NCBI RefSeq assembly: GCF_014138605.1
Contig: NZ_JACJHX010000017.1
Coordinates: 1 to 64,000 of the forward strand
Source: Peribacillus huizhouensis
GTDB lineage: Bacteria > Bacillota > Bacilli > Bacillales > DSM-1321
Direction: 5' to 3'
Length of the DNA stretch: 64,000 nt
Shown: one piece after another, positions 1 through 11,167 of the stretch
Numbering within the stretch: position 1 is the first letter of the stretch
How the letters are laid out: each line of letters starts with the position of its first letter
Position numbers and translations under genes: made by a program
Notes under the pieces: model-generated
Database searches by the model: none
Told to the model about the DNA's origin: nothing
What the model saw: the letters and a program-made list of their open reading frames with translations, nothing else

Positions 1-95
<95 letters not shown>

Positions 96-102
96 AATTC
101 AA

Positions 103-132
103 GAGACCAGCTAATTTTAGCTGGTCTTTTTT
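103..132 (+). terminator. Terminator of the rRNA operon
   Basis: AGACCAGCT and AGCTGGTCT form a perfect 9-bp stem around a short AATTTT loop, followed by a T run. It sits 8 nt after the 5S gene and would end the rrn transcript. Confidence 0.93.
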
Positions 133-149
133 GCTATTTAGAAATTTTA

Positions 150-203
150 TTTATCACGCATTAACGGCTAGTAACACCTCCCTAGTTGAAGTTTCATCTT
201 ATG
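150..203 (+). repeat. Family A dispersed repeat, copy 1
   Basis: It starts TTATCACGCATTAACGG and ends GAAGTTTCATCTTATG. The same two modules recur near 18109, 29851, 36501, 40620, 52127 and 59296. It lies in the gene-free stretch 133-442, where I see nothing else apart from AT-rich sequence. Confidence 0.7.
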
Positions 204-442
204 TGAATTCATGGAGCACTTAATTTGTTGTCCGCATCTAATGTAAATGTAAAGATCCAACCTCATGAGTTACTTTTGGACATTCTTAGGCTTTAGAATT
301 AGCTGACGGTTAATATATTCAAGATGGGATATTATATAAAGATTACCAGAATAATATTTAGGGTCTCACGAAATAACACGACAGTTAATAAATTTTCATG
401 AAAAGTGACTTTTTGGTATAGTTTAGAAAAGGAAATCAAAAA

Positions 443-679
443 ATGAAAAGAAAAATTCTTTTTGAAAGGAACGGTTTTGTGAATAAAAAAAAGAAGGAAG
501 TTTTTGAAGTGGAAGAAGGAGAAAGCATTGATGCTTGTCTGGATCGGATTAAATCGGCAGGTTATTCCCCTATCAAAAGGATAGAAAAACCGATTTTTGC
601 CGAAGAAAAAGAAAAAGGAGAGACCGTTTATAAGCCTGTCTCTCGAAAAATTGTCTTTGAAGCGTTGTCAAACGAGTAA
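443..679 (+). CDS. yebG: NETI motif-containing small protein (YebG-like)
   Basis: This is a 78-residue basic protein with a core reading FEVEEGESIDACLDRIK followed by GYSPIKRIEKPIF. That fits the small NETI-motif family found immediately upstream of purE in Bacillus, although here the motif reads ESID instead of NETI. No function is established for the family. The ATG is preceded by GGAAATC, a weak ribosome site. It is transcribed toward the pur operon but separated from purE by the PurR, promoter and riboswitch region, so it is probably its own unit. The symbol rests on position and motif. Confidence 0.75.
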   Translation: MKRKILFERNGFVNKKKKEVFEVEEGESIDACLDRIKSAGYSPIKRIEKPIFAEEKEKGETVYKPVSRKIVFEALSNE

Positions 680-722
680 AACACGAACATTATGTAATCA
701 TTTTTTTATAATATTCGATTTT
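679..722 (+). promoter_or_regulatory. Candidate PurR operator (two inverted PurBoxes)
   Basis: AAACACGAACATT (679-691) and, in opposite orientation, AATATTCGATTTT (710-722) each match the B. subtilis PurBox AWWWCCGAACWWT with two mismatches. They are 18 nt apart, close to the usual 16-17. They lie just upstream of the purE -35, where PurR control sites are known to sit. Seen: the two motifs. Inferred: PurR binding. Confidence 0.5.
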
Positions 723-726
723 AAAC

Positions 727-755
727 TTGACGTAAGATGTATCGATTGTTAAGAT
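727..755 (+). promoter_or_regulatory. purE operon promoter (sigma A)
   Basis: TTGACG at 727-732, a 17-nt spacer and TAAGAT at 750-755 give a near-consensus housekeeping promoter. Transcription would begin about 10 nt upstream of the guanine aptamer, so the whole riboswitch lies in the leader. Confidence 0.75.
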
Positions 756-772
756 GATAGTGAACTTAATAT

Positions 773-844
773 CTCTCATATAATCCTTGGGAATATGGCC
801 CAAAAGTTTCTACCCAATAACCGTAAATTATTGGACTATGAGAG
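773..844 (+). promoter_or_regulatory. Guanine-class purine riboswitch aptamer
   Basis: P1 pairs CTCTCATA (773-780) with TATGAGAG (837-844). Between them are the invariant TATAATCCT, AATATGG, AGTTTCTACC and CCGTAAA blocks of the purine riboswitch. The ligand-pairing base in the GACTATG segment is C, the guanine/hypoxanthine type; adenine sensors have T there. It would terminate the pur operon when guanine is abundant. Confidence 0.95.
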
Positions 845-901
845 AAAGTGATTCCTTTATTCAGGATATGTATGTCCTTTGGTAAGAAAGGGCTAATCAT
901 C

Positions 902-950
902 CCGGGCAGGTTCCTTTCTCTTGTATGTAGAAAAGGACTGCCCGGTTTTT
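902..950 (+). terminator. Riboswitch-controlled terminator before purE
   Basis: CCGGGCAG (902-909) pairs with CTGCCCGG (938-945), with an extra inner CCTTTCTC/GAAAAGG stem, followed by five T residues. It lies between the guanine aptamer and purE, as expected for a transcription-attenuating riboswitch. Confidence 0.9.
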
Positions 951-997
951 CATTTCATATATAATATAGCTTCTAATAAAAGTTTGGGGGGAAGACA

Positions 998-1486
998 GTG
1001 AAAGCACAGGTTGGTGTAATAATGGGAAGTGTTTCTGATTGGGAGACGATGAAACATGCTTGTGAAGCGTTAGATCAAATAAATATTCCATATGAGAAAC
1101 GGGTAGTTTCTGCACATCGAACACCAGACTTATTGTTTGATTACGCAGAGAGTGCACGAGAAAGAGGCATTAAAGTCATTATAGCTGGAGCTGGCGGAGC
1201 TGCTCATTTACCTGGTATGACAGCAGCCAAAACGACATTGCCTGTTATTGGAGTACCCGTACAAACGAAGGCATTAAACGGAATGGATTCACTGCTTTCT
1301 ATCGTACAGATGCCTGGGGGGGTACCAGTCGCTACAGTAGCTATTGGAAAAGCTGGAGCTGTTAATGCTGGCCTGTTGGCTGCTCAAATTCTCGGTAGCA
1401 GTGATACTGGAATTGCAGGCAAATTAGAAGCCATTCGAAATGAAACAAAGGAAAAGGTGCTAAGTAGCAGTGAACAGCTTAAATAA
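998..1486 (+). CDS. purE: N5-carboxyaminoimidazole ribonucleotide mutase
   Basis: PurE moves the carboxyl of N5-CAIR to carbon 4 to give CAIR in IMP synthesis. The 162-residue protein carries the N-terminal GSVSD loop (residues 10-14), the SAHRTP motif with catalytic His40, and the [11 protein letters not shown] phosphate-binding stretch, a class I (bacterial) PurE. The start is GTG, preceded by GGGGGGAAG. First gene of the operon behind the guanine riboswitch; its end overlaps purK by 17 nt, consistent with coupling of two enzymes that act in succession. Confidence 0.97.
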   Translation: MKAQVGVIMGSVSDWETMKHACEALDQINIPYEKRVVSAHRTPDLLFDYAESARERGIKVIIAGAGGAAHLPGMTAAKTTLPVIGVPVQTKALNGMDSLLSIVQMPGGVPVATVAIGKAGAVNAGLLAAQILGSSDTGIAGKLEAIRNETKEKVLSSSEQLK

Positions 1487-2603
1487 AGTAATTTTACCAG
1501 GACAAACAATCGGGATTATTGGTGGCGGCCAGTTGGGAAGAATGATGGCTTTATCTGCAAAGGCAATGGGGTTTCGTATTGCAGTTTTGGATCCGACAAA
1601 AGATTGTCCATGCGGGCAAGTTGCGGATATTGAAATAAATGGTGCTTATGATGATTTAGATTCGATAAAAAAACTTTCAGAAGTGAGCGATGTTATCACT
1701 TATGAATTCGAGAATGTGAGTTTTGAAGCTTTAGCGTGGTTGAAAGAGAATAGTTATCTGCCGCAAGGAGCGGAACTGTTAAAAATTACTCAGGACCGCG
1801 TAACAGAGAAAGCGGCGATTTCCAAAGCAGGTGTCCCTGTAGCTCCATATGGTATCGCAGAGACCTTGAACGATGTTTATGATACAATCGACAATTTGGG
1901 CTACCCATGTGTGTTAAAAACTGCGCGTGGAGGCTATGATGGTAAAGGGCAGCTTGTTTTACGTGAAGAGTCCGATCTAGCTTTTGTTGGCAACCTTTTA
2001 GAAAATGGGATTTGTGTAGTAGAGAAATGGATTCCTTTTGCAAAAGAAATATCTGTAATTATTACTAGAAAATCAAATGGTGAGATTGAGCATTTCCCTG
2101 TCGCGGAAAATATTCATCAAGAGAATATTTTGCACAAAAGCATTGTTCCAGCAAGAATAAGTGAGAAAGCTTCACAAAGAGCGTTGCAGTTGGCTTTACA
2201 GCTGGCTGAAAACATGAACCTTGTAGGTACGCTTGCGGTTGAGATGTTTTTAACTGATGAGGATGAGATTATAGTAAACGAGTTGGCGCCAAGACCTCAT
2301 AATTCTGGTCATTATACGATGGAAGCGTGCCAAACTTCGCAATTTGAGCAACATATCCGAGCTGTCTGCAACTGGCCATTAGGTAAGACAGATTTGTTAA
2401 AGCCTGTCGTGATGGTAAATATACTTGGCGAACATTTAGAAGATGTCCTTCATGCAATCCCAGAGTTAGCAGATTGGAAGATTCATCTATACGGAAAAAG
2501 TGAAGCTAGTCCGAAACGGAAAATGGGTCATGTAAATGTTTTGCGAAACTCAGTTGAGCAAGCGTTGGATGAGATTAAACAAAGTGGAATTTGGAATAAG
2601 TAA
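1470..2603 (+). CDS. purK: N5-carboxyaminoimidazole ribonucleotide synthase (ATPase subunit)
   Basis: PurK makes N5-CAIR from AIR, bicarbonate and ATP, feeding PurE. The 377-residue protein has the Rossmann-like IGGGQLGRM start, an ATP-grasp central region with [12 protein letters not shown], and [14 protein letters not shown] metal/ADP-binding residues in the last third. The likely start is GTG inside the end of purE; no better start with a clear ribosome site is visible. Length is usual for the family. Confidence 0.96.
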   Translation: MNSLNKVILPGQTIGIIGGGQLGRMMALSAKAMGFRIAVLDPTKDCPCGQVADIEINGAYDDLDSIKKLSEVSDVITYEFENVSFEALAWLKENSYLPQGAELLKITQDRVTEKAAISKAGVPVAPYGIAETLNDVYDTIDNLGYPCVLKTARGGYDGKGQLVLREESDLAFVGNLLENGICVVEKWIPFAKEISVIITRKSNGEIEHFPVAENIHQENILHKSIVPARISEKASQRALQLALQLAENMNLVGTLAVEMFLTDEDEIIVNELAPRPHNSGHYTMEACQTSQFEQHIRAVCNWPLGKTDLLKPVVMVNILGEHLEDVLHAIPELADWKIHLYGKSEASPKRKMGHVNVLRNSVEQALDEIKQSGIWNK

Positions 2604-2626
2604 CAAGCCGAAACGGAGGCAATGCG

Positions 2627-3919
2627 ATGATTGAACGTTATACACGCCCAGAAATGGGAGCGGTTTGGAAGGAAGAAAACCGATTTAAAGCTTGGCTTGA
2701 AGTAGAGATACTTGCTTGTGAAGCATGGTCAGAATTGGGTGCCATACCTAAAGAAGATGTTGCACTACTTCGGGAAAATGCGTCTTTTGATATTAATCGC
2801 ATTAAAGAAATAGAAGAAGAAACGCGTCATGATGTCGTTGCTTTTACGAGAGCGGTTTCAGAAACGTTAGGAGAAGAAAGGAAATGGGTTCATTACGGAT
2901 TGACATCAACCGATGTTGTTGATACTGCTCTTTCTTATATCCTGAAACAAGCAAACGAAATAATACTAGCTGACTTAGAGCGATTTGTCGATATTTTGAA
3001 AAATAAAGCGCAGGAAAATAAATATACGGTCATGATGGGACGTACGCATGGCGTGCATGCAGAGCCGACAACGTTTGGCTTGAAATTAGCGTTATGGCAT
3101 GAAGAAATGAAGCGTAACCTAGAGCGTTTTAAAGAAGCGATAAAAGGCATTGAAGTTGGGAAAATGTCGGGAGCTGTTGGTACATTTGCTAATATCGATC
3201 CTTTTGTTGAAAAATACGTTTGTGAAAAATTAGGGCTTGAAGCAGCACCGATTTCTACACAAACGCTGCAAAGGGACCGTCATGCTCATTATCTAAGTAT
3301 CATTGCATTGATTGCGACAAGCATTGAAAAATTTGCAGTTGAAATTCGCGGATTGCAAAAAAGCGAAACACGTGAAGTGGAAGAATTTTTTGCAAAAGGA
3401 CAAAAGGGCTCATCTGCTATGCCGCATAAACGGAACCCGATTGGCTCTGAGAACATGACCGGACTTGCACGTGTCATTCGTGGATATATGATGACCGCGT
3501 ATGAGAATGTTCCATTATGGCATGAGCGTGATATCTCCCATTCATCGGCGGAAAGAATCATTCTACCTGATGCAACGATTGCATTGAATTATATGTTAAA
3601 TCGATTTGGGAATATTGTGAAAAATTTAACGGTATACCCGGAGAATATGAAGCGCAATATGGATCGTACGCTTGGTTTAATTTATTCACAGCGTGTATTG
3701 CTTACATTAATTGATAAAGGTCTTGTACGTGAAGAAGCATATGATACGGTTCAGCCAAAAGCGATGGAGGCATGGGAGAAACAAGTTCCATTCCGTAGTT
3801 TGCTTGAACAAGATGACAAAATTACAAGCTTGCTGACAAAGGAAGAATTGGATGATTGCTTTGATTATCATCACCATTTGAAGCAAGTTGATATGATTTT
3901 TGATCGTTTAGGACTGTAA
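2627..3919 (+). CDS. purB: Adenylosuccinate lyase
   Basis: PurB releases fumarate twice in the pathway, from SAICAR to AICAR and from adenylosuccinate to AMP. The 430-residue protein carries the [14 protein letters not shown] active-site block near residue 140 and the fumarase/aspartase signature [11 protein letters not shown] near residue 262, whose serine loop is catalytic. The ATG is preceded by ACGGAGGCA. It lies 23 nt after purK, and an 87-nt gap precedes purC. Confidence 0.97.
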   Translation: MIERYTRPEMGAVWKEENRFKAWLEVEILACEAWSELGAIPKEDVALLRENASFDINRIKEIEEETRHDVVAFTRAVSETLGEERKWVHYGLTSTDVVDTALSYILKQANEIILADLERFVDILKNKAQENKYTVMMGRTHGVHAEPTTFGLKLALWHEEMKRNLERFKEAIKGIEVGKMSGAVGTFANIDPFVEKYVCEKLGLEAAPISTQTLQRDRHAHYLSIIALIATSIEKFAVEIRGLQKSETREVEEFFAKGQKGSSAMPHKRNPIGSENMTGLARVIRGYMMTAYENVPLWHERDISHSSAERIILPDATIALNYMLNRFGNIVKNLTVYPENMKRNMDRTLGLIYSQRVLLTLIDKGLVREEAYDTVQPKAMEAWEKQVPFRSLLEQDDKITSLLTKEELDDCFDYHHHLKQVDMIFDRLGL

Positions 3920-4006
3920 ATAGGAGCGCTGCTGGTTATTAACTGGCAGCAAATCCTACATGCATCTTAAAAATTGCCAATATTCTTTATTATGGGGGCC
4001 TCATAG

Positions 4007-4732
4007 ATGGAAAAGCGAGAATTGCTTTATGAAGGAAAGGCTAAGAGAATTTATGCAACAGAGAATTCAGAAGTTGTCTGGGTAGAATATAAAGATTCAC
4101 TGACGGCCTTCAATGGTGAAAAGAAAGCAGAAATCGCCGGTAAGGGTGTGCTGAATAATGGAATTACTAGTTTGCTATTTTTAAAGCTTCAAGAAGCTGG
4201 TATCCCTTCTCACTTTATCAAGCAAATTTCCGAAACAGAGCAACTTGTAAAAAGGGTTTCCATTATTCCCCTTGAAGTTGTCGTACGAAATGTAGTAGCA
4301 GGAAACTTATCTAAACGCCTTGGATTGCCTGAAGGACAGCCGTTGAAGCAGGCACTCATCGAATTTTATTACAAAGATGATATGCTCGGTGATCCATTGT
4401 TAACAGAGGACCATATTAAAGAATTGATGCTAGCGTCTGAAGAGGAAGTTCAGATTTTGAAACAAAAAGCTTTAGATGTGAATGCAATTTTATCAAGCTT
4501 TTTTAATGAAATAGGAGTTCGTTTAATTGATTTTAAACTAGAATTTGGCAAGTTTGCAGATGGTGAAATTGTGTTAGCGGATGAAATATCTCCAGATACG
4601 TGCCGATTATGGGACGGAAAAACGGAAGAAAAGCTCGATAAGGATGTATTCCGCCGCGATTTAGGAAATGTAGTGGAAGCCTATGAAAAAATCTATTCAA
4701 AACTCGGAGGTCTAAAAGCATGTATAAAGTAA
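4007..4732 (+). CDS. purC: Phosphoribosylaminoimidazole-succinocarboxamide synthase
   Basis: PurC joins aspartate to CAIR with ATP to give SAICAR. The 241-residue protein starts with the typical LLYEGKAKRIY segment and carries both family signatures: VVRNVVAGNLSKRLG near residue 95 and DEISPDTCRLWD near residue 195. GGGGGCC lies before the ATG. The last 13 nt overlap purS, so translation of the two is probably coupled. Confidence 0.97.
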   Translation: MEKRELLYEGKAKRIYATENSEVVWVEYKDSLTAFNGEKKAEIAGKGVLNNGITSLLFLKLQEAGIPSHFIKQISETEQLVKRVSIIPLEVVVRNVVAGNLSKRLGLPEGQPLKQALIEFYYKDDMLGDPLLTEDHIKELMLASEEEVQILKQKALDVNAILSSFFNEIGVRLIDFKLEFGKFADGEIVLADEISPDTCRLWDGKTEEKLDKDVFRRDLGNVVEAYEKIYSKLGGLKACIK

Positions 4733-4974
4733 AGGTATATATCACGTTAAGAGAAAGTGTCTTAGATCCACAAGGAACAGCGGTTAAATCTTCTTTACAC
4801 AGCATGTCTTACGATACGGTGTCAGATGTGAGAATTGGTAAATACATGGAATTGACAATTGAAAAAAATAATCAGGATATTGATGCTCTAGTAAAAGAAA
4901 TGTGCGAGCGTCTGTTAGCAAATACGGTTATTGAAGATTACAGTTATGAAATCGAGGAGGTTGTCTCGCTGTGA
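4720..4974 (+). CDS. purS: FGAM synthase subunit PurS
   Basis: PurS is the small scaffold of the three-part Gram-positive FGAM synthase and brings PurQ and PurL together. The 84-residue sequence begins [19 protein letters not shown], the hallmark of the family, and has the expected length. It overlaps purC upstream and purQ downstream by a few bases, in the usual purS-purQ-purL order. Confidence 0.96.
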   Translation: MYKVKVYITLRESVLDPQGTAVKSSLHSMSYDTVSDVRIGKYMELTIEKNNQDIDALVKEMCERLLANTVIEDYSYEIEEVVSL

Positions 4975-5657
4975 AATTTGCTGTAATTGTGTTTCCAGGC
5001 TCCAACGGTGATATTGATATGTTCCATGCAATTAAGGATGAATTGGGTGAAGAGGTAGAATATGTGCCCCATACAGCAGACAGCCTAGCTGGTTTTGATG
5101 GCATCTTATTGCCTGGAGGATTTTCATATGGCGATTACCTTCGTACTGGCGCCATAGCTCGTTTTTCTAACGTGATGGGTGAAGTGGTTAAAGCGGCGAA
5201 CGAAGGAGTGCCTGTATTAGGTGTATGCAACGGATTTCAAATCTTACTCGAAGCAGGGCTACTGCCAGGTGCGATGAGAAGAAATCGGGAGTTAGCGTTT
5301 ATTTGTAAACCAGCTCAGCTAGTAGTTGAGAATAATAAAACAATGTTTACGAGTGGCTATGAAATAGGTGAAACTATTACAATTCCAATCGCCCATGGTG
5401 AAGGGAATTACTATTGCGATGAAGAAACTATGAAACTTTTAAAGCAAAACAATCAGATTGTATTTACGTATGACGGTGAAAATCCGAATGGCAGTCTTGA
5501 AGGGATTGCAGGAATCACGAATGAAAATGGAAATGTTTTAGGAATGATGCCACATCCCGAGCGCGCAGTTGATAAATTACTTGGAAGTGCAGATGGATTA
5601 AAATTATTTCAATCAATCGTAAGAAATTGGAGGGAAAACCATGTCGTTAATGCTTGA
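4971..5657 (+). CDS. purQ: FGAM synthase glutaminase subunit PurQ
   Basis: PurQ hydrolyses glutamine and passes ammonia to PurL. The 228-residue class I amidotransferase has its nucleophile Cys86 in GVCNGFQ and the His/Glu pair in [10 protein letters not shown] near the end. The GTG start overlaps the purS stop (GTGA). Its 3' end overlaps purL by 17 nt. Confidence 0.96.
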   Translation: MKFAVIVFPGSNGDIDMFHAIKDELGEEVEYVPHTADSLAGFDGILLPGGFSYGDYLRTGAIARFSNVMGEVVKAANEGVPVLGVCNGFQILLEAGLLPGAMRRNRELAFICKPAQLVVENNKTMFTSGYEIGETITIPIAHGEGNYYCDEETMKLLKQNNQIVFTYDGENPNGSLEGIAGITNENGNVLGMMPHPERAVDKLLGSADGLKLFQSIVRNWRENHVVNA

Positions 5658-7863
5658 ACCAAGCCCGGAAAAAATTAGATCACAGCGAGTGTATGCAGAG
5701 ATGGGTCTTTCGGATGAAGAATTTGCGATGGTAGAAAACATCCTGGGCCGTACGCCGAATTATACAGAAACCGGTTTATTTTCAGTAATGTGGTCAGAGC
5801 ACTGTTCGTATAAAAATTCCAAGCCCGTTTTAAAAAAGTTCCCGGTAACTGGGGAAAAAGTCCTTCAAGGACCTGGTGAAGGTGCGGGGATTGTTGATAT
5901 TGGAGACGGTCAGGCGGTTGTTTTTAAAATTGAAAGCCATAATCACCCTTCTGCGATTGAGCCTTATCAAGGAGCGGCAACAGGTGTCGGCGGCATCATT
6001 CGCGACGTATTTTCAATGGGTGCCCGTCCAATTGCGATTCTGAATTCACTTCGTTTCGGTGAGTTGGATAATGCACGTGTCAAATATTTATTTAAAGAAG
6101 TCGTTGCAGGTATTGCTGGATATGGGAATTGTATCGGTATCCCAACAGTTGGTGGCGAGATTCAATTCGATCCTTCTTACGAGGGAAATCCGCTTGTAAA
6201 TGCCATGTGTGTTGGTTTGATTAACCATGAAGATATTCAAAAAGGGCAAGCGCGCGGAGTCGGCAATACGGTCATGTATGTAGGGGCGAAAACTGGACGT
6301 GATGGGATTCATGGGGCGACGTTTGCTTCTGAAGAATTGACTGAATCATCTGATGAAAATCGTCCTGCTGTACAAGTGGGCGATCCGTTTATGGAAAAGC
6401 TGCTTCTTGAAGCATGTCTTGAATTAATCCATAATGATGCCCTTGTCGGGATTCAGGATATGGGAGCGGCAGGACTTACAAGTTCTTCGGCAGAGATGGC
6501 CTCTAAAGCTGGTTCAGGGATTGAGATGAACCTTGATCTTGTGCCACAACGTGAAACTGGGATGACTGCGTATGAAATGATGCTGTCAGAATCACAAGAG
6601 CGGATGCTGATTGTCGTTAAAAAAGGACGCGAACAGGAAATTACAGATTTATTTTCTAAATATGATTTGGAAGCAGTTGCTGTAGGTGTGGTAACGGAAG
6701 AGAAATATCTAAAGCTTACTCATAAAGGCAATGTTGTAGCGAATGTTCCTGTTGATGCATTAGCAGAGGATGCTCCTGTGTACCATAAGCCATCAAGCGA
6801 ACCTCAATTGTACAGAGATTTTCAAGCAATGAAAATTGAAGTTCCAAATGTTGTTGATTTTAAAGAAACCCTTATCAATCTATTGTCTCAACCGACAATT
6901 GCAAGTAAAGAGTGGGTCTACAATCAATATGATTATATGGTACGAACAAGTACCGTTGTAGCTCCAGGTTCAGATGCTGCAGTCGTTCGAATTCGTGAGA
7001 CGAATAAAGCACTTGCGATGACGACGGATTGTAATTCTCGTTACCTTTATTTAGATCCAGAAGTAGGCGGGAAAATTGCCGTTGCTGAAGCGGCACGTAA
7101 TATCGTCTGTTCCGGAGCAGAACCGTTAGCGGTTACCGATAACTTGAACTTTGGGAATCCTGAAAGGCCGGAGATTTTCTGGCAAATTGAGAAAGCTGCA
7201 GACGGAATAAGTGAAGCGTGTCGACAATTAAGCACACCAGTTATTGGCGGAAATGTTTCTCTTTACAATGAAACAAATGGTGAAGCCATTTATCCAACAC
7301 CTGTTATAGGAATGGTGGGACTTGTACATGACCTTTCCCATATCACTACCCAAGAATTTAAAAATTCTGGGGACCTAATCTATGTGATTGGTGAGACGAA
7401 AGAAGAATTTGGTGGTAGCGAATTGCAAAAAATGATTGAAGGAAAAATCTATGGTCAATCGCCGTCCATTGATTTAGAAATAGAACAACAACGTCAAAAG
7501 CAGCTTTTACTTGCAATCCAAAGTGGGTATGTTGCTTCTGCACATGATGTTGCAGAAGGCGGATTAGCGGTCGCTCTTTCTGAGGCTCTCTTTGGAACCG
7601 AAAATTTAGGAGCACGTGTAATTGTTGAAAATGAGGCCATTACGGAGTTATTTAGCGAAACACAGTCCCGATTTGTAGTATCCGTATCTCCTGAGAATCG
7701 CGAAGCATTTGAAAGAATGGTTCAAGATAGTTATTGCATTGGTGAAGTAAACAATAATGGAGTATTGACAATTTCCCACAAGCAGGACGGTCTAGTGATA
7801 GACGCTAGCGTTCAAGAATTAGAAGCTGCTTGGAGAGGGGCGATCCCATGCTTGCTGAATTAA
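5641..7863 (+). CDS. purL: FGAM synthase large subunit PurL
   Basis: PurL uses ATP and ammonia from PurQ to turn FGAR into FGAM. At 740 residues it is the short, three-part-complex type, not the fused long form. Visible blocks include [12 protein letters not shown] near residue 50, [20 protein letters not shown] near residue 100 and the second ATP-binding half with [12 protein letters not shown]. The ATG follows TGGAGGGAAAACC. It overlaps purQ, and the purF start lies inside its 3' end. Confidence 0.97.
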   Translation: MSLMLEPSPEKIRSQRVYAEMGLSDEEFAMVENILGRTPNYTETGLFSVMWSEHCSYKNSKPVLKKFPVTGEKVLQGPGEGAGIVDIGDGQAVVFKIESHNHPSAIEPYQGAATGVGGIIRDVFSMGARPIAILNSLRFGELDNARVKYLFKEVVAGIAGYGNCIGIPTVGGEIQFDPSYEGNPLVNAMCVGLINHEDIQKGQARGVGNTVMYVGAKTGRDGIHGATFASEELTESSDENRPAVQVGDPFMEKLLLEACLELIHNDALVGIQDMGAAGLTSSSAEMASKAGSGIEMNLDLVPQRETGMTAYEMMLSESQERMLIVVKKGREQEITDLFSKYDLEAVAVGVVTEEKYLKLTHKGNVVANVPVDALAEDAPVYHKPSSEPQLYRDFQAMKIEVPNVVDFKETLINLLSQPTIASKEWVYNQYDYMVRTSTVVAPGSDAAVVRIRETNKALAMTTDCNSRYLYLDPEVGGKIAVAEAARNIVCSGAEPLAVTDNLNFGNPERPEIFWQIEKAADGISEACRQLSTPVIGGNVSLYNETNGEAIYPTPVIGMVGLVHDLSHITTQEFKNSGDLIYVIGETKEEFGGSELQKMIEGKIYGQSPSIDLEIEQQRQKQLLLAIQSGYVASAHDVAEGGLAVALSEALFGTENLGARVIVENEAITELFSETQSRFVVSVSPENREAFERMVQDSYCIGEVNNNGVLTISHKQDGLVIDASVQELEAAWRGAIPCLLN

Positions 7864-9254
7864 AGGGATTAAATGAAGAATGTGGTTTGTTTGGCATTTG
7901 GGGACACCCAGATGCTGCACAAATCACCTATTATGGTTTGCATAGTCTGCAGCACCGTGGTCAAGAAGGTACAGGAATGGTTCTGGCTAAGGATGGAAAG
8001 TTGACAGGGATGAAGGGTGAAGGATTGGTCACGGAAGTGTTTACCGCTGAGAAAATGAAGAATTTATCCGGAAATGCTGCAATCGGCCATGTTCGATATA
8101 CAACGGCAGGCGGAGGCGGTTATGAAAACGTCCAACCATTTTTATTCAATTTCCAAAGTGAAGCCATGGCACTTGCCCACAACGGCAACATTGTGAATGC
8201 AAGTCAATTGAAGGCACAGCTTGAAGCGCAAGGAAGCATCTTTCATAGTACATCTGATACAGAGGTATTAGCACATTTGATTCGTAAAGGCGGTTTTTCA
8301 GATTTGAAAAGCCGTGTTACGAACGGATTAAGCTCGTTAAAAGGGGCTTATGCTTTCTTGATTATGACAGAAACAGAAATGCTCGTTGCTCTAGACCCGA
8401 ACGGACTTAGACCCTTATCTCTAGGTATCTTGGGCGGTGCTTATGTTATAGCATCTGAAACATGTGCATTTGATATTGTCGGTGCGGAATTTATCCGTGA
8501 TATTGAACCTGGAGAGCTCCTTGTCATTAATGATGACGGGATTAAAAGCGAACGTTTCGTCATGTCTTCACAGCGTGCAATGTGTACGATGGAATATATT
8601 TATTTTTCCCGTCCAGACAGCAATATCGATGGAATTAATGTTCATACAGCAAGGAAAAACCTTGGTAAACAGCTAGCAGTAGAAAAATTAATTGAAGCAG
8701 ATGTCGTAACAGGTGTTCCAGATTCAGGGAACTCCGTTGCCATAGGTTATGCAGAGGCAAGTGGCATTCCTTATGAAATGGGGCTAATTAAAAATAGATA
8801 TGTAGGTCGTACTTTTATTCAGCCCTCTCAATCTCTAAGAGAACAGGGTGTGAGAATGAAGCTCTCTGCAGTACGCGGTGTTGTGGATGGAAAAAGGGTT
8901 GTTATGGTTGATGATTCCATTGTACGAGGTACGACATGTAAGCGGATTGTCACGATGCTGAAGGAAGCTGGTGCTAAGGAAGTACATGTACTAATCAGTT
9001 CTCCTCCGATTAAGAACCCTTGTTTTTATGGGATTGATACATCAAGTCGTGAAGAATTAATCGCCTCTGAAAATTCAGTTGAAGAAATTCGGGAGATCAT
9101 CGGAGCAGATTCGCTTACATTCTTAAGTGTTGAGGGAATGGTTGAAGCGATTGGAAGACCGTTTGAAGGCGAGAGTCGAGGACAATGTCTCGCGTGCTTT
9201 ACTGGGAATTATCCGACAGAAATATATGCTAATGAGCAGTCAGCGACTGTATAA
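7848..9254 (+). CDS. purF: Amidophosphoribosyltransferase
   Basis: PurF makes phosphoribosylamine from PRPP and glutamine, the first committed step. I chose the ATG at 7848 over a TTG at 7830 because it yields [12 protein letters not shown], matching the 11-residue propeptide that is removed in B. subtilis to expose the Cys12 nucleophile. The 468-residue protein has the PRPP loop [12 protein letters not shown] near residue 360 and cysteines in MCTMEY, CFYGID and CLACFTG that fit the 4Fe-4S ligands. The start lies 16 nt inside purL. Confidence 0.96.
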   Translation: MLAELKGLNEECGLFGIWGHPDAAQITYYGLHSLQHRGQEGTGMVLAKDGKLTGMKGEGLVTEVFTAEKMKNLSGNAAIGHVRYTTAGGGGYENVQPFLFNFQSEAMALAHNGNIVNASQLKAQLEAQGSIFHSTSDTEVLAHLIRKGGFSDLKSRVTNGLSSLKGAYAFLIMTETEMLVALDPNGLRPLSLGILGGAYVIASETCAFDIVGAEFIRDIEPGELLVINDDGIKSERFVMSSQRAMCTMEYIYFSRPDSNIDGINVHTARKNLGKQLAVEKLIEADVVTGVPDSGNSVAIGYAEASGIPYEMGLIKNRYVGRTFIQPSQSLREQGVRMKLSAVRGVVDGKRVVMVDDSIVRGTTCKRIVTMLKEAGAKEVHVLISSPPIKNPCFYGIDTSSREELIASENSVEEIREIIGADSLTFLSVEGMVEAIGRPFEGESRGQCLACFTGNYPTEIYANEQSATV

Positions 9255-9279
9255 AGTTGAATGAAGGAGGATGATGACC

Positions 9280-10314
9280 ATGTCGAATGCGTATAAAGCG
9301 GCGGGAGTCGATATTGAAGCTGGTTATGAAGCGGTATCACGCATGAAAAAGCATGTTCAGAAAACGATGCGTCCAGGAGTGTTGAGTGGGCTTGGTGGTT
9401 TTGGCGGCATGTTTGATTTATCACAATTGAACTTACGGGAGCCTGTCCTTGTTTCAGGAACGGATGGAGTGGGAACGAAGTTATTGCTTGCCATGATGAT
9501 GAATAAGCATGACAGCATTGGGATTGATTGTGTGGCTATGTGTGTGAACGATATCGTGGTTCAAGGAGCTGAGCCACTTTACTTTTTAGACTATATTGCT
9601 TGTGGAAAAGCAGAGCCTGAGAAAATTGAAAGCATTGTAAAAGGGATTGCAGAAGGCTGTGAGCAAGCAGGTTGTGCATTAATCGGTGGTGAGACTGCTG
9701 AAATGCCTGGTATGTACAGTGAGGAAGAATATGATTTAGCTGGCTTTACAGTGGGAGCATGTGAAAAGACGAAACTGATTACAGGTCAGAAAATCAACCA
9801 AGGTGATTGTCTTATCGGATTAGCGTCAAGCGGTATCCATAGTAATGGCTATTCGCTTGTACGTAAAGTTCTATTAGAAGACGCTGAAATGGACGTAAAT
9901 GAATTTATTCCTGAGCTTGGCTGTTTACTAGGAGAAGAGCTTTTAAAGCCTACTAAAATTTATGTGAAGCCAATTTTAGCGGCGTTGAGTGAGTTTGAAA
10001 TTAAAGGGATGGCTCATATAACTGGCGGTGGATTTATTGAGAATTTACCAAGAATGATGCCTGAAAATTTAGGAATCGAGATAAAGTCAGGATCTTGGGA
10101 GATTCCGGCGATATTCACTCTTATTGAAGAAAAAGGAAACATTAGTCGTGAGGATATGTACAATATTTTCAATATGGGTGTCGGAATGGCTCTTGTGGTG
10201 AAGCAGGAAGAGGCGTCAGAGCTTCTAGCCTTTTTTGAAAAACACGGTGAAGTGGCGTATCAAATTGGTACGGTCATCAGTCAACCTGGTGTAAGTATTA
10301 CGGGTGAATCATGA
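9280..10314 (+). CDS. purM: Phosphoribosylformylglycinamidine cyclo-ligase (AIR synthetase)
   Basis: PurM closes the imidazole ring, turning FGAM into AIR with ATP. The 344-residue protein has [10 protein letters not shown], the long [14 protein letters not shown] block and [13 protein letters not shown]. The ATG at 9280 is chosen because GAAGGAGG (9264-9271) is 8-9 nt away; the ATG codons at 9271 and 9274 would overlap that site. It overlaps purN by 4 nt. Confidence 0.96.
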   Translation: MSNAYKAAGVDIEAGYEAVSRMKKHVQKTMRPGVLSGLGGFGGMFDLSQLNLREPVLVSGTDGVGTKLLLAMMMNKHDSIGIDCVAMCVNDIVVQGAEPLYFLDYIACGKAEPEKIESIVKGIAEGCEQAGCALIGGETAEMPGMYSEEEYDLAGFTVGACEKTKLITGQKINQGDCLIGLASSGIHSNGYSLVRKVLLEDAEMDVNEFIPELGCLLGEELLKPTKIYVKPILAALSEFEIKGMAHITGGGFIENLPRMMPENLGIEIKSGSWEIPAIFTLIEEKGNISREDMYNIFNMGVGMALVVKQEEASELLAFFEKHGEVAYQIGTVISQPGVSITGES

Positions 10315-10898
10315 AAAAAATAGCGGTATTTGCATCGGGAAACGGAAGTAACTTTCAATCAATCGTGGATGCGGTTAAGGCTGGTACGCTCGCAGCGGAC
10401 ATCCGTTTACTTGTCTGTGATAAAGAATCCGCATTTGTTTTAGAAAGAGCCAAAAAAGAGAAGATTGAAAGTTTTTGCTTTTCTCCAAAGTCTTTTCATG
10501 ACAAAGAAGCATTTGAACTGGAAATCGTGAAACAACTTAAATCTAAGGCTGTTGAATTTATTGTCTTAGCAGGATATATGCGATTGATTGGACCGACACT
10601 TTTACAGGAATATCCTGAAGCAATCGTAAATATCCATCCATCTTTATTGCCAGCTTTTCCTGGTAAAGATGCAATTGGTCAAGCGTTCGATGCTGGTGTA
10701 AAGGTAACTGGCCTTTCGATTCATTATGTGGATGCAGGAATGGATACAGGTCCTATTATTGCCCAAAAAGAAATTGAGGTCCTTGCAAATGATACGAGAG
10801 ATCGTTTACAAGAAAGAATTCAAAAAGCAGAGCATACCACCTATCCAGAGGTGCTTCAACAGCTGTTTATGCAGGAGAAATTGATCTCTGCTCATTAA
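10311..10898 (+). CDS. purN: Phosphoribosylglycinamide formyltransferase
   Basis: PurN transfers the formyl group of 10-formyl-THF to GAR. The 195-residue protein has the [13 protein letters not shown] phosphate loop, catalytic Asn and His in [13 protein letters not shown] and the Asp in [11 protein letters not shown]. The ATG overlaps the purM stop (ATGA). In B. subtilis purH follows almost at once; here a 269-nt gap containing a palindromic repeat separates them. Confidence 0.96.
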   Translation: MKKIAVFASGNGSNFQSIVDAVKAGTLAADIRLLVCDKESAFVLERAKKEKIESFCFSPKSFHDKEAFELEIVKQLKSKAVEFIVLAGYMRLIGPTLLQEYPEAIVNIHPSLLPAFPGKDAIGQAFDAGVKVTGLSIHYVDAGMDTGPIIAQKEIEVLANDTRDRLQERIQKAEHTTYPEVLQQLFMQEKLISAH

Positions 10899-10958
10899 TT
10901 TGAAAGTATAACAGGATTGTCGAGTAAAGAATTTCTATAAGATACACGTGGTCATTTG

Positions 10959-11064
10959 AGGGTGTCTTAAAAGCAAAGAGGCAGACTTCGCAACAACGAA
11001 TGACAGTATAAGATACACTACATACTGATTGATAATTCGAGGTCAGACTCTTATCGGACACCCT
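10959..11064 (+). repeat. Family B palindromic repeat inside the pur operon
   Basis: AGGGTGTC (10959-10966) and GACACCCT (11057-11064) are perfect inverted ends. Inside are GGCAGACTTCG and CGAGGTCAGACTC, which match the GGTCAGACC core of related elements at 14216, 29975, 31424 and 33525. It fills much of the purN-purH gap. There is no long T run, so it may allow read-through. Confidence 0.7.
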
Positions 11065-11167
11065 TTAGATTCATGCGTGTTACCTTGGCTAATAAAGGGA
11101 TGTTTAAAATCATCAATTTTTTGCAGTCAAGGATTGGTGACGGTTGTTCTTATAAGGAGGAGTAATT

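Noticed and set aside
897-1157. Leftward open frame across the purE riboswitch terminator
   Set aside because: It overlaps the terminator and purE on the other strand and resembles no family; a shadow frame.
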